Positions 17,131 to 27,200 of a stretch of DNA of 56,856 nucleotides are shown here, one piece after another (the stretch's first letter is position 1; the number at the start of each line of letters is the position of its first letter). The DNA lies in contig NZ_ABOX02000050.1 of assembly GCF_000172555.1 (NCBI RefSeq), positions 1 through 56,856 of the forward strand, in the 5' to 3' direction. A model generated the notes under the pieces. That model ran no database searches, was not told the DNA's origin, and worked only from the letters and a program-made list of their open reading frames with translations. This DNA comes from Pedosphaera parvula Ellin514. GTDB lineage: Bacteria > Verrucomicrobiota > Verrucomicrobiia > Limisphaerales > Pedosphaeraceae. Position numbers and translations under genes: made by a program.

Positions 17131-17526
17131 TCAATACACCGGCTCCGGAAAAGTCTGAAACGACTGCACTAATCCATTCACAAACACAACCTGTGCTCGG
17201 ATATAGGTTCTCGGATCATAGGCATAATGCAGGTTACGACGTCCCCAATACCTGACTTCTTGAACATACCCACCATGATAAAGCCAGGTAATCGCTTCTC
17301 CGGATGGGTCAGCACTTTGAAGACTCTGCGACGGTGGCCCCCAGGCGATATATACTGCATCCATCGGCATTCCCACCTTGATCTGCCCGGCATCAACTGC
17401 CGCCTTCATTTCGGGGGAGAGAGCGGCGTATGTGCCATAACGTTCCTTCTTGCGGGCATCCAGCTTTGGAGCACTCGCACACCCCGCGAACAGCACCACC
17501 ACGAGCAAAACAGAAAGCAACTTCAC
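17131..17526 (-). CDS. small lipoprotein with SmpA/OmlA-like domain
   Basis: A 131-residue lipoprotein. The signal MKLLSVLLVVVLFAGC ends in the lipobox LFAGC (lipid-modified Cys16). The mature part contains IKVGMPMDAVYIAWGPPS, similar to the BamE/SmpA pattern of G-M-x-x-x-V-x-x-x-x-G-x-P, then a conserved WLYHGG stretch. It is probably an outer- or inner-membrane lipoprotein with a BamE-like fold. It is convergent with the thioesterase operon, with only 16 bases between stops. Function unknown. Confidence 0.75.
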   Translation of the reverse strand: MKLLSVLLVVVLFAGCASAPKLDARKKERYGTYAALSPEMKAAVDAGQIKVGMPMDAVYIAWGPPSQSLQSADPSGEAITWLYHGGYVQEVRYWGRRNLHYAYDPRTYIRAQVVFVNGLVQSFQTFPEPVY

Positions 17527-17634
17527 AGTATATTAAGAGACGACCGATAAATAACATTATTCAGGCGTCATTTTGTAAGTTAACCCGACAAAGCATTTGC
17601 TGTAAAGCGGCGCGCTGACTATACTTCACCTTAT

Positions 17635-18171
17635 ATGAATTGGCTCACTTTCGCATTGATGACCGTGGTCTCCTGGGGCCTGTATGGCATTTTTCTTCAC
17701 AACGGCCAAACAGCCATGGCCGACAAGAGCAATGGTCTCTACAAAGCTTTCCTCTTCGTCGGATTGGCTTACTTCATTACCGCCGTTCTTGCCCCTTTGG
17801 GCATGCTGATTTCGCGTAAGGCCAGCTGGAGCATGCCCACCGCCGGTATGGGATGGTCACTGGTCGCAGGCATCGTCGGAGCCTTGGGCGCTTTCTGCGT
17901 CCTGCTGGCCTTTGCCAATGGCGGCAAACCAGGGGTTGTCATGTCCATCGTATTCGGTGGCGCACCGGTCGTTAACGCTGTGGTAGCCCTGGTTTTGCAC
18001 CCGCCTGAGGGCGGTTGGGGCACCATCAAACCTCAATTTTATTTGGGTATTGCCATGGCGGCTCTCGGTGGCTGCCTGGTGACCATATACAAGCCCGCTC
18101 CTCCCAAACCCGCTCCTGCTCCCGCCGTTGTACAAGCTGCCGCTCGCTCCAATCCAAACAAGATTAACTAG
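17635..18171 (+). CDS. small EamA-like membrane protein
   Basis: A 178-residue hydrophobic protein with about five membrane helices (near 3-20, 38-60, 72-92, 97-120 and 132-152), the pattern of one EamA/DMT half. It ends in a Pro/Ala-rich tail (PAPPKPAPAPA). A full DMT exporter has two such halves or works as a dimer, so this may act as a homodimer or with a partner elsewhere. The aryl-CoA ligase gene begins eight bases downstream, so the two probably form an operon. Its likely role is movement of a small metabolite, possibly linked to the aryl acid pathway, but this is a weak inference. Confidence 0.7.
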   Translation: MNWLTFALMTVVSWGLYGIFLHNGQTAMADKSNGLYKAFLFVGLAYFITAVLAPLGMLISRKASWSMPTAGMGWSLVAGIVGALGAFCVLLAFANGGKPGVVMSIVFGGAPVVNAVVALVLHPPEGGWGTIKPQFYLGIAMAALGGCLVTIYKPAPPKPAPAPAVVQAAARSNPNKIN

Positions 18172-18179
18172 GCAGTTTC

Positions 18180-19475
18180 ATGGCTGACGGCCCCCATCCT
18201 TCCCGCGCGGCCATAGAAAGCAGCCAACTTGAGCAGTTGCGTTCCCTCGTGGCGGAACTGTTTCCTGGCAACGCGTTTTATACTGAAAAATACAGCGCGG
18301 TTAGCATCACTTTCGATATAGCCTCACTCGAGGATTTCTCTCAGCGCTTCCCATTCACCACCAAACAGGAACTGGTCGCGAACCAACAAAAGCATCCACC
18401 GTTCGGCACCAATCTCACCTATCCTCTCTCTCGCTACACACGTTTTCACCAGACCAGCGGCACCTCCGGCACGCCTCTCCGCTGCCTGGACACGCAGGAA
18501 AACTGGGAAAACATGCTTGAGAGTTGGATCGAAGTTTATCGTGCTGCTGGAGTCACGAACGAAGATCGCATCTACTTCGCGTTCTCTTTTGGCCCGTTCA
18601 TCGGATTCTGGATGGCTTTTGAAGCTGGCACACGCCTCGGTGCTCTTTGCATCCCTGGCGGCAGCATGAGCAGCGCTGCCCGCATTCGCGCCATTCTCGA
18701 CAACGGCGCCACCGTCTTGTGCTGCACTCCCACCTATGCGATTCGCCTTGCCGAAGTGGCTGCGGAGGAAAAAATGGATCTGCGGCAATCAAAAATAAAG
18801 ACCATCATCGTCGCCGGTGAACCGGGCGGCAGCATTCCTGCCACGCGTGCGCGCGTCGCAGAACTCTGGCCTGGCGCACGGATGTTTGACCATCACGGCA
18901 TGACGGAAGTCGGACCGGTCACTTACGAATGCCCAGTGCACCCCTGCTCGTTACACATCATTGAATCCGCTTACTATGCAGAATTCATTGATCCGCCAAC
19001 CGGCCAACCGGTTGCTCCCGGACAGGTGGGCGAACTCGTTCTCACCACCCTCGCCCGCACTGGTTCACCGCTTCTGCGCTATCGCACCGGCGACCTCGTG
19101 AAACGTCCCTTAAGCACTTCATCGTGCGCCTGTGGCCGCAACGAACTCCTGCTGGAGGGTGGCATTCTCGGACGCACCGATGACATGATCGTCGTTCGCG
19201 GGGTCAATGTTTATCCCAGTGCCGTCGAAGCAATCATACGCAACTGCAAAAGCATTTCCGAATACCGTGTGCAAATCAGCCACTCCCAAGCACTCGCCGA
19301 AATGCATATTCAGGTTGAATTTTATCCTGACAGCAAGGATTCCGCCGCACTCGTGGCCTCGCTTGAAAAAAATTTCGAAACCGATCTGGCTTTGCGCGTC
19401 CCCATCACTGCTGTTCCCGCTGGCAGCCTGCCCCGTTTTGAAATGAAAGCCAAACGCTGGGTTAGCATTCAGTAA
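18180..19475 (+). CDS. phenylacetate-CoA ligase family (PaaK-like) AMP-forming ligase
   Basis: A 431-residue adenylate-forming enzyme. The P-loop RFHQTSGTSGTP (88-99) matches the PaaK motif. IIVAGEPGGS, YRTGDLV, the CACGR stretch and ILGRTDDMIVVRGVNVYPS are the family's adenylation, hinge and C-terminal lid motifs. PaaK-type enzymes make an acyl-CoA from an aryl or acyl carboxylate with ATP. Substrate is not known; with a chorismate-lyase-like protein, a hotdog thioesterase and a halogenase-like protein just upstream, a benzoate-type acid is plausible. The gene is nearly contiguous with the EamA-like gene and lies about 1.1 kb after the thioesterase gene, so it may be a separate transcript. 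Confidence 0.85.
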   Translation: MADGPHPSRAAIESSQLEQLRSLVAELFPGNAFYTEKYSAVSITFDIASLEDFSQRFPFTTKQELVANQQKHPPFGTNLTYPLSRYTRFHQTSGTSGTPLRCLDTQENWENMLESWIEVYRAAGVTNEDRIYFAFSFGPFIGFWMAFEAGTRLGALCIPGGSMSSAARIRAILDNGATVLCCTPTYAIRLAEVAAEEKMDLRQSKIKTIIVAGEPGGSIPATRARVAELWPGARMFDHHGMTEVGPVTYECPVHPCSLHIIESAYYAEFIDPPTGQPVAPGQVGELVLTTLARTGSPLLRYRTGDLVKRPLSTSSCACGRNELLLEGGILGRTDDMIVVRGVNVYPSAVEAIIRNCKSISEYRVQISHSQALAEMHIQVEFYPDSKDSAALVASLEKNFETDLALRVPITAVPAGSLPRFEMKAKRWVSIQ

Positions 19476-19580
19476 ACCCAGCATTCTCGACTATATAAGT
19501 AAACTTTAGTCTAACCGGATTTAACATTTACTTTCCCCGGGCTTGTTCTTCATATTCAGTGCAAGGATTCCGCTGAAGAC

Positions 19581-21782
19581 ATGGACGAGGAAATAGTCGA
19601 TACAACCGGTGAGCTGGCAGGTACAGGAGTTTCTGCTGATTCTCCTTTAAATTCTATTGAAGGAGAGCTTCTCCCATCCAGGGTTTCGTTCATGTACCAA
19701 CTCGGACTCATCGTCGTGGCTGCTGCCATGATTTTATTGCCCTTGTCTTATGTGTGCCTGGTCGGCCTCTTCGGCTTTTGCGTCTATTATTACGCAACTC
19801 ATTTTTCCTTCCTGCTTACACATTATCACGGTTTTCGAATTTTCATTTTTCAAGTCTTGATTTACATCGGCCCAATTTTTTCCGGTGCCGTTCTGACTTT
19901 CTTTTTCATCAAACCTATTTTCAGGCGTCATTCCACTGAAGAAAAGAGTTACTCCTTGAACGTCACAGATGCTCCTCATCTGTTCGCATTGATTGGTTGG
20001 ATTTGTCGGGCCTTGAACGCCCCCATCCCAAGTCGTGTCGATGTGGATTGCAGTCCCAATGCCTCGGCCGGTTTTCGAGGAGGCTGGCGCAGCCTTTTTG
20101 GAAATGATATCATTCTCACCATCGGACTCCCTCTGGTTTCAGGCATGACCCAAAGCCAGCTGGCAGGAGTTATCGCCCATGAGTATGGCCATTTTTCCCA
20201 AGGCGTGGCCATGCGTGCCCAATTCATCATCGTCAGCATCAACGCGTGGTTTTACAAAGTTGTCTATGAACGGGACCACTGGGACACTTCACTCGTCGCC
20301 ATGTCCGAAGATGAGGGCCAGGACGGCCGCCTAATGATTCTATTGTACCTCGCCCGTTTTTGCGTCTGGATCGGTCGCCGGATTCTCTGGATTTTTATGG
20401 TATTGGGCCACCTCCTCAGTTCCTTTCTGTCGCGTCAAATGGAATTCGATGCTGACCAATATCAAATGAAAATGTCCGGAAGTGAAACATTCGTTGCCAC
20501 GTTCCGCCGCTTGCGACAAATTGTGGTTGGAACCCAGATTGCCCACAAGCAAATGGGGCTCAAGTGGAAACAGGAACGCAAGTTGCTCGATCGAATGCCG
20601 GAATTCATCACCAGCCGTGCAGACGAAATCCCGGCGGATACCCAGGACCAGGTTTACCTGCAGGCGCTGCAACAAAAAACCTGTTGGTACGACTCCCATC
20701 CTTCCCATGCACTCCGCATTCAACGTGCACTCCGCGCTGGCGAACGTGGAGTCTTTCACCGAACTGAACCCGCGAGTGAACTGTTCAGCAACTTCGCTGA
20801 GCTTTCCCAAAGAGTTACTGTCTTCTTTTATCAGGACCTCCTCGGCCCGCAGTTCACGCCTGATCTTCTGGTCTCAACCGAGGCCGTCACCCGTCGTGGC
20901 GAACATGACTATACGGCCGACCAACAAAATATTAAGCGCTTTTTCCATGGAGTGGCGACCAGTCTGCGACCGATAATTATTTCAGAACATAAAGCTTTGG
21001 TCTTTCGCAGCCGGGAACACCTCATCACCAGCATCCAGCAGAACCGCCAGCGAATGCATGATATCCTACCCGCGGCTGTAACAGCCTACAATTCTTTGAA
21101 AGACGCGGATGACCGTCTCATTCGGTCTTTACAGGCTTTGCACCTTTTGGATGGCGGCTGCACTTTCAACCCTGAAGACTTTGGCGTGGCCGGTCAGGAA
21201 ATTAAAAAAGCGGTTGAAGTAGCCCAGGAAGAGTTCGATACGGCCGTGAATGCCTTCAAACCCTTTGAGGAAGCCGGACGGCTGAGAATCAATGACGCCA
21301 TCCAACTCCTTCGCCTTCCTCAAATCGCTGCCTCCATCCCTGAAGGAACACAGTTGCAGGACGAGTCCAGGCAGATGATCTGGACATTATCACGCCTCGG
21401 TGAAACCTTCGGCCAAGTTTTGGAACTGCGAAAAGACTGCGCCACCCTTGAGGTTTTGCTACATTATCGCCAGGAACAGGCGAACGCCGGAACATTGGAA
21501 GCTGAAATCGAAGTGCTCTCCATTGGCATTCAGGAATCCATCAACCAGCTTCAAACCAAACTCTCCCAGGTGCGCTACCCCTTTTCGCACACCACGGAAA
21601 ACGTTTTCGTTAGTGATTACGCCCGAAACAAGGACTACCACTCAGTCCCCAGCCAGTTGCTGCTAAGGGAGGGAACCAGCCACGTCGAAAAGCTTATCGG
21701 ATTGTATCAGCGGCTGCTGAGCAATTTGATCGCCATTTGTGAAACCGTGGAAAAAAATGCGGTCGACAAAACTGTCGCCTGA
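19581..21782 (+). CDS. membrane-bound M48 family metallopeptidase
   Basis: A 733-residue membrane protease. Two hydrophobic segments (about 40-65 and 85-112) precede the zinc motif HEYGH (200-204); EFDADQ (from Glu288) supplies the third zinc ligand. Two more hydrophobic segments near 255-285 lie between them. Family members (Ste24/HtpX-like) cleave membrane or misfolded proteins. After about residue 420 a long alpha-helical, coiled-coil-like region follows to the C-terminus, which is unusual compared with short HtpX (about 290 residues). It is convergent with the lipoprotein gene at 21790. Substrates are unknown; a role in envelope quality control is inferred. Confidence 0.85.
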   Translation: MDEEIVDTTGELAGTGVSADSPLNSIEGELLPSRVSFMYQLGLIVVAAAMILLPLSYVCLVGLFGFCVYYYATHFSFLLTHYHGFRIFIFQVLIYIGPIFSGAVLTFFFIKPIFRRHSTEEKSYSLNVTDAPHLFALIGWICRALNAPIPSRVDVDCSPNASAGFRGGWRSLFGNDIILTIGLPLVSGMTQSQLAGVIAHEYGHFSQGVAMRAQFIIVSINAWFYKVVYERDHWDTSLVAMSEDEGQDGRLMILLYLARFCVWIGRRILWIFMVLGHLLSSFLSRQMEFDADQYQMKMSGSETFVATFRRLRQIVVGTQIAHKQMGLKWKQERKLLDRMPEFITSRADEIPADTQDQVYLQALQQKTCWYDSHPSHALRIQRALRAGERGVFHRTEPASELFSNFAELSQRVTVFFYQDLLGPQFTPDLLVSTEAVTRRGEHDYTADQQNIKRFFHGVATSLRPIIISEHKALVFRSREHLITSIQQNRQRMHDILPAAVTAYNSLKDADDRLIRSLQALHLLDGGCTFNPEDFGVAGQEIKKAVEVAQEEFDTAVNAFKPFEEAGRLRINDAIQLLRLPQIAASIPEGTQLQDESRQMIWTLSRLGETFGQVLELRKDCATLEVLLHYRQEQANAGTLEAEIEVLSIGIQESINQLQTKLSQVRYPFSHTTENVFVSDYARNKDYHSVPSQLLLREGTSHVEKLIGLYQRLLSNLIAICETVEKNAVDKTVA

Positions 21783-21789
21783 GTCTGGC

Positions 21790-22296
21790 TCAATTCTGAA
21801 CCTGAACTGAGGCCACGCGCGCGGTGCCTCCCCTCCGCGCTGCTTCCAGATTCCTCCGAATGTTGTAGAGGTCAGCCTGCAACTCTGGATAGTTACGCTC
21901 CGCCGGCACCACATTTTCGAATCCCGTATGCACATCTCCCACAGTAAAAGCCTCCCCTCGCAACACTTTTACTCCATCCTCAGGCGTGGTGTCTATACTC
22001 ACCAGGATTCGCGAAGCAGATGGAACTCCTATCAGATTGGTCGCCTGGTGATGCGGTCTCTCAAAAACCATATCGTTTTCCCTGACCGGGCGCGACAATC
22101 CCATTTCATCGACTTCCGCCGGCGTGTATCCCTTGTCTCTGAAATACAATGTTGTCACCGTTTGAATGTCATTCACATTGCTCTGGTAAACCCTGATTTC
22201 GGGTTTACCGGTGGCCGTTTCCAATGCGGTTTGACACCCGGCTATAAAGCCTGCCAACAACACCAACCCCACTCCTTGAATAAGTAATTTTTTCAT
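21790..22296 (-). CDS. putative lipoprotein
   Basis: About 168 residues from the ATG at 22296, chosen because MKKLLIQGVGLVLLAGFIAGC is a lipoprotein signal; the longer frame adds ten unlikely residues. The lipobox FIAGC gives lipid-modified Cys21. The mature part has no motif that I recognise. It contains a segment from FRDKGYTPAEVDEMGLSRPV and ends in VASVQVQN. It lies eight bases from the M48 protease stop, convergent with it. Probably exported and membrane-anchored; function unknown. Confidence 0.65.
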   Translation of the reverse strand: MKKLLIQGVGLVLLAGFIAGCQTALETATGKPEIRVYQSNVNDIQTVTTLYFRDKGYTPAEVDEMGLSRPVRENDMVFERPHHQATNLIGVPSASRILVSIDTTPEDGVKVLRGEAFTVGDVHTGFENVVPAERNYPELQADLYNIRRNLEAARRGGTARVASVQVQN

Positions 22297-22472
22297 AATG
22301 AATTTATTAACGTAGCACACTTCCATTGCGAAACTCTGGGGTTACCACCTACCGGAAAACTCATCTCTTTCGAGACTTTATTTCCCTTGGGCCTTATCGA
22401 AACGGCTTTTGTTGCGTTGACACTTTTTGCCTATCAATTAGCCTAGCGGAGAAATCCAACGACAACGATTTT

Positions 22473-23321
22473 ATGAGATTCGGCATCAATACTTTTCTGT
22501 TTACCTCGCCCTTCACCAACGACAGCACCAAATTGTTCAAACAATTCAAGAAGTGGGGTTTTGATAGCATTGAAATTCCCGTTGAAGATCCATCCCACAT
22601 CGACCCCGCTCACGTGAAGGCTGAACTGGACAAGCACGGCCTCGTCTGCGGTTCTGTTTGCGCCTGCATGGGTCCTGACCGCGACCTGCGCGGGACGCCT
22701 GAGAATCAGGAGACCGGTCTCAAATACATGATGACTCTCATCGACCAGATGGTCGTGCTCGATTGCCCTTCCTTGATCGGCCCGGTTTATTCCGCCGTGG
22801 GTCGCGCTGACGCCGTTCCTCCCAACGAATACAAGGTCCAATGGAAAACTGTCGTTCGTCATCTCAAGACGCTTTCCAAATACGCCCAAAAAAACGGCCG
22901 TCAGGTCTGCCTCGAACCACTCAACCGCTTTGAGACCGATTTCATCAACACCTGCGATCAGGCTCTCCAGATGATCCAGGATGTAAATAATCCTGCTTTG
23001 AAGCTTCACCTCGACACCTTCCACATGAACATCGAGGAAAAGTACCAGGCTGATGCCATCAAGAAGGCCGGCAAGCTCCTGGGCCATTTTCATGCCTGCG
23101 GCAGTGACCGCGGCACTCCCGGCAATGACCATCTCGATTGGAAGCCTATCGTCGCCGCGCTTAAATCGATCAAATACGATGGCGATGTGGTCATTGAATC
23201 ATTCACCACGGATGTGAAGGTGATTGCCCGCGCCGCCGCCATCTGGCGTCGCATCGAACCCACTCAGGATGAAATCGCGGTCAAGGGACTTAAGTTCCTC
23301 AAAAAGGCTTTCAATAAGTAA
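22473..23321 (+). CDS. sugar phosphate isomerase/epimerase (TIM barrel)
   Basis: About 282 residues starting at MRFGINTFLFTSPF (22473); the longer frame upstream has an unlikely N-terminus. The fold is an AP-endonuclease-2-like TIM barrel of the DTA3/xylose-isomerase-like group. Conserved metal-site segments are visible: VCLEPLNRFE (Glu), LHLDTFHMNIEE (Asp and His), GHFHACGSDRGTPG (His) and VVIESFT (Glu). These match the four ligands of D-tagatose-3-epimerase or D-psicose epimerase. It isomerises a ketose or 3-keto sugar in the cytosol. The DUF1080 and ThuA genes follow on the same strand, which suggests sugar catabolism. Confidence 0.83.
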   Translation: MRFGINTFLFTSPFTNDSTKLFKQFKKWGFDSIEIPVEDPSHIDPAHVKAELDKHGLVCGSVCACMGPDRDLRGTPENQETGLKYMMTLIDQMVVLDCPSLIGPVYSAVGRADAVPPNEYKVQWKTVVRHLKTLSKYAQKNGRQVCLEPLNRFETDFINTCDQALQMIQDVNNPALKLHLDTFHMNIEEKYQADAIKKAGKLLGHFHACGSDRGTPGNDHLDWKPIVAALKSIKYDGDVVIESFTTDVKVIARAAAIWRRIEPTQDEIAVKGLKFLKKAFNK

Positions 23322-23433
23322 TTTATCGGCGCAATGAGGGGGGGCGCGCGGGCCGCTACCTCAATCACAAGAAAGTGAATGACGAAAGTGAGAATTGCGT
23401 CCAAACCCACAACCTGACAAGCTTGTCCAAATC

Positions 23434-24159
23434 ATGAAAATAAAATCATTCGCAGCAATTACATTGGGCGCCGCCCTCTTCCTGCAGGCTGCGGCAACGT
23501 TCGCAGCCGATTCCGAAAGGGGTTTTAAATCCATCTTCAACGGCAAGGATCTTTCCGGTTGGGATGGCAGCCCCGATTTGTGGTCGGTCAAGGACGGTGT
23601 CATCACCGGTCAGACCACTCCGGAACATCCCGCCAAGGAAAACACGTTTTTGATCTATACGAATGGCACCGTGACGGACTTTGAACTGCGCTGCAAATTT
23701 AAACTGGTTCCTGGTGATGCCAAAGGCTTCGCAAACTCCGGTGTTCAATATCGTAGCAAGGTTGTAAAACCCAGTTACTGGGTTATTTCCGGCTATCAGG
23801 CCGACATGGAAGCCGGCCCGACTTATTCCGGCATCCTTTACGAAGAAAAAGCCCGCGGTATTTTGGCCAAACGCGGCGAAAGAGTTGTGATCACCCCCGA
23901 AGGCAAAGTCACCGTGACCGGCTCAGTGGGCGATTCCAAGGAAATCGAGGCTGGCATCAAAAAGGGTGACTGGAATGACTACACGATTCTCGCCAAAGGC
24001 AATCACCTGCAACATTTCATCAATGGCAAACAAACCATTGATGTCACGGACGAACAGGAAGCCAAAGCGGCCAAATCAGGAGTTCTGGCACTTCAAATCC
24101 ATGCTGGTCCTCCGATGATGGTGCAATTTAAAGACCTCAAGCTCAGAACTATCGAATAA
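23434..24159 (+). CDS. DUF1080 protein (3-keto-disaccharide hydrolase-like), secreted
   Basis: 241 residues from the ATG at 23434 (MKIKSFAAITLGAALFLQAA is a signal peptide, cut after AFA near residue 25). SIFNGKDLSGWDG, LWSVKDGVITGQ, SGVQYRSK and YSGILYEEKARG are the characteristic blocks of DUF1080 (concanavalin-like fold), several members of which hydrolyse 3-keto-glycosides. It is exported, so it would act in the periplasm. A strong hairpin terminator follows 30 bases after the stop. The epimerase upstream and the ThuA fusion downstream fit a small 3-keto-sugar pathway. Confidence 0.85.
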   Translation: MKIKSFAAITLGAALFLQAAATFAADSERGFKSIFNGKDLSGWDGSPDLWSVKDGVITGQTTPEHPAKENTFLIYTNGTVTDFELRCKFKLVPGDAKGFANSGVQYRSKVVKPSYWVISGYQADMEAGPTYSGILYEEKARGILAKRGERVVITPEGKVTVTGSVGDSKEIEAGIKKGDWNDYTILAKGNHLQHFINGKQTIDVTDEQEAKAAKSGVLALQIHAGPPMMVQFKDLKLRTIE

Positions 24160-24190
24160 GCATACGGCAGGCATCGACCTGCTTTCTTTC

Positions 24191-24220
24191 AGGGCAGGCC
24201 GTGGGCCTGTCCTTTTTTTT
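24191..24220 (+). terminator. intrinsic terminator after the DUF1080 gene
   Basis: A ten-base-pair stem (AGGGCAGGCC / GGCCTGTCCT, one wobble) with a three-base loop is followed by eight T residues. It lies 30 bases after the DUF1080 stop and separates that gene from the ThuA fusion downstream. Confidence 0.88.
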
Positions 24221-24287
24221 GCCCTGGAATGGAAAAGAAAACTCAACATGCTTCCGATTTTCTGATACTTAACCTACAATTAATCCT

Positions 24288-27200
24288 ATGAAATGCCTGA
24301 AAGCCATTGCCCTGCTACTCTGCGTTTTCGCTCTCAGTAAACCAAACAATTCGTGCGCTGAGGACAAAAAGAAAATTGTCCTCGTCGCCGGCACTCCGAG
24401 CCATGGTCCACGCGAACATGAGCACAACGCCGGCGTGCTGTTGCTGAAAAAGTGTCTCGACAAAGTCCCCGACATCGAAGCCATTGCTTACACCAACGGC
24501 TGGCCCAAGGACGCGAAGGCCTTTGACGGTGCCGCGACCATCCTCCTTTACATGGATGGCGGCGACCATCATCTCGCCATTCAGGACCATCATCTGGATC
24601 AATTGCAGGAGCAAATGAAACGCGGCTGCGGGCTGGTTTGTATTCATTATGCCGTGGAAGTTCCGAGCAAGCCGGGCGGCATGGAATTCCTCAACTGGAT
24701 TGGCGGCTACTTCGAAACCAATTGGTCGGTCAATCCCAATTGGGAAGCCGATTTCAAAGACCTTCCACCCCACCCTGTCACCCGTGGCGTAAAGCCCTTC
24801 AAAATTCAGGATGAATGGTATTACCATATGCGTTTTCAGGAGGAAGATCATGTCACCCCTATCCTCACCGCAATCCCACCAGATTCCACCCGCGAACATC
24901 CCGATGATCCTCACGGCGGAAACCCGGTTGTGCGTTCCCGCAAAGGCATGCCGGAGGATGTTGCCTGGGCTTATCAACGCCCCGATGGAGGTCGCGGCTT
25001 CGGCTTCACCGGCGCTCATCACCACGAAAACTGGGGCAACGATGATTTTCGCAAAATCGTGCTGAACGCCATTGTCTGGACGGCTCAAATGGATGTTCCT
25101 CCGAACGGGATCGAATCCACCATTACTCCGGAGGATCTCGAGCAAAACCTTGATCCGAAAGGCCCAAAGAAGGTGGCCAAAAAAAGCACACCTCCTCCCA
25201 ATTCTCCCAAACCCAAATATGCCAGCGGTATTATACAATCCGGCCAGATAACCGTGGATGCTGACATTACCGGTGCCAAGTCTCTGTATCTGGTCGTGAC
25301 CGATGGTGGAAATGGCATCGGCTGCGACTGGGCGGATTGGGTGAATCCACAACTCGTGCGGGCTGATGGCACTTCGGTAAAGCTCACCTCATTGAAGTGG
25401 AAATTAGCCAGTGCTGGCTGGGGCAATGTCAATGTGGATAAGAATGCCGCGGGTGGGCCTCTCAAGGTTGGTCAGAAAGTCGCAAAAGACGGCATTGGCA
25501 CACATTCCCCTTCTCTCATTGAATTCGAGCTTCCCGAAAACTTCACCCACTTCCTGGCCAAGGCTGGCATCGACCAGGGTGGAATCGAACAGAATTGCGG
25601 CTCTGCGGTGCAATTCATGGTCTTTACTGAAAAACCGGACGACTCCCTGTTAAAGGTGTCTTCTGGTGAAAACTTTATTCCTCCGCATCAAGTCGGACCT
25701 GATGCAGCCAGGGAATCCTTGAAAAACTTCACTGTCGCGCCCGGCCTCGAAGTCTCTCTGTTCGCCTCGGAACCGATGCTGCGCAATCCCACCGATATGG
25801 ATATCGATGAACGCGGTCGCATTTGGATCACCGAAGGTGTGAACTATCGTTCCACTATCAAGCCATGGGGCATTCTCGACCCCAAAGGCGACCGCATCGT
25901 CGTGCTGGAGGATACCGATGGTGACGGTGTCGCCGACAAGGAAACCACCTTCTACCAGGGGCCGGAGATCAACGCTGCCCTGGGCATCTGCGTTCTTGGC
26001 AACAAGGTTATCGTCTCTTCGTCCCCGAACATTTTTGTTCTTACCGACACAGGCGGCGATGGCAAAGCAGACAAAAAGGAACTGCTTTTCACAGGAATTT
26101 CCGGTGTCGATGACGACCACGGTGTCCATGCCGTAAGCTTCGGCCCTGACGGAAAACTTTACTTCAACTTCGGCAACCATGCCGGTCAACTCAAAGACAA
26201 GGATGGGAAGCCGGTCATGGACATCGATGGCAATGAAGTAATCAACATTGGCAAGCCTTATCGTAATGGCATGGCCGTTCGCTGCAATCTCGATGGCACA
26301 GGCGTCGAAGTGCTCGCTCATAACTTCCGCAATCCCTACGAAGTCGCGGTCGATTCCTTTGGCACCGTCTGGCAATCGGACAACGACGACGATGGCAACC
26401 GCAGTGTTCGCATCAACTACCTTATGGAGCATGGCAACTTCGGTTACGCCGACGAAATGACGGGTGAAGGGTGGACCGCCAAACGCACCGGCATGGAGGA
26501 GGAAATCCAGCAACGCCACTGGCATCAGAATGATCCCGGCGTCGTGCCCAACCTGCTCATCACCGGAGCCGGCGCTCCCACGGGTATTGCTATATACGAA
26601 GGCAATCTGCTCCCGAAGGCATTTCAGAACCAGATCATTCTTTGCGACGCCGGGCCACGGACGGTGCGCGCCTATCCGGTTGAAGCCCGGGGCGGTGGTT
26701 ACAAGGCGGAATGTGTCGACCTCCTCTCCAGCAGCGATTCCTGGTTTCGCCCGTCCGATGTTTGTGTCGCGCCCGATGGTTCCATCTATGTTGCTGACTG
26801 GAACGATGCTGGCGTAGGTGGTCACAACATGGCTGACCGGGACCCCGCCCGCATGACGGGCCGCGTCTACCGGATCGCACCGGTTGGTTTCAAACCTTCC
26901 GTGCCAAAACTGGATCTCACCACTCCTGCGGGCTGCGTGAATGCCCTCGCATCTCCAAACCTTTCCACCCGCTATGTCGCCTGGATGGAGCTCAAGCATA
27001 TGGGCATCCGTGCGGAAAGCGAACTGCTCAAAGTGTGGCAGGACACCAAAGCCAACCCTCGCATGCGCGCCCGTGCGCTCTATTTCCTCTCGCAAATCAA
27101 AGGTACCGAGCACGAATATGTGAAGAAAGCCGTGCTGGACTCTAACCCGGACATTCGTATCGCCGGTTTACGAGCTGGTTGCGAAGCCAAACTCGACATG

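Noticed and set aside
10866-19475. Aryl polyene or flexirubin cluster
   Set aside because: No ketosynthase, ketoreductase, dehydratase or carrier protein is present in or near the run.
25650-27113. 487-residue minus-strand frame
   Set aside because: Antisense shadow of the ThuA/propeller fusion; no domain or ribosome site.
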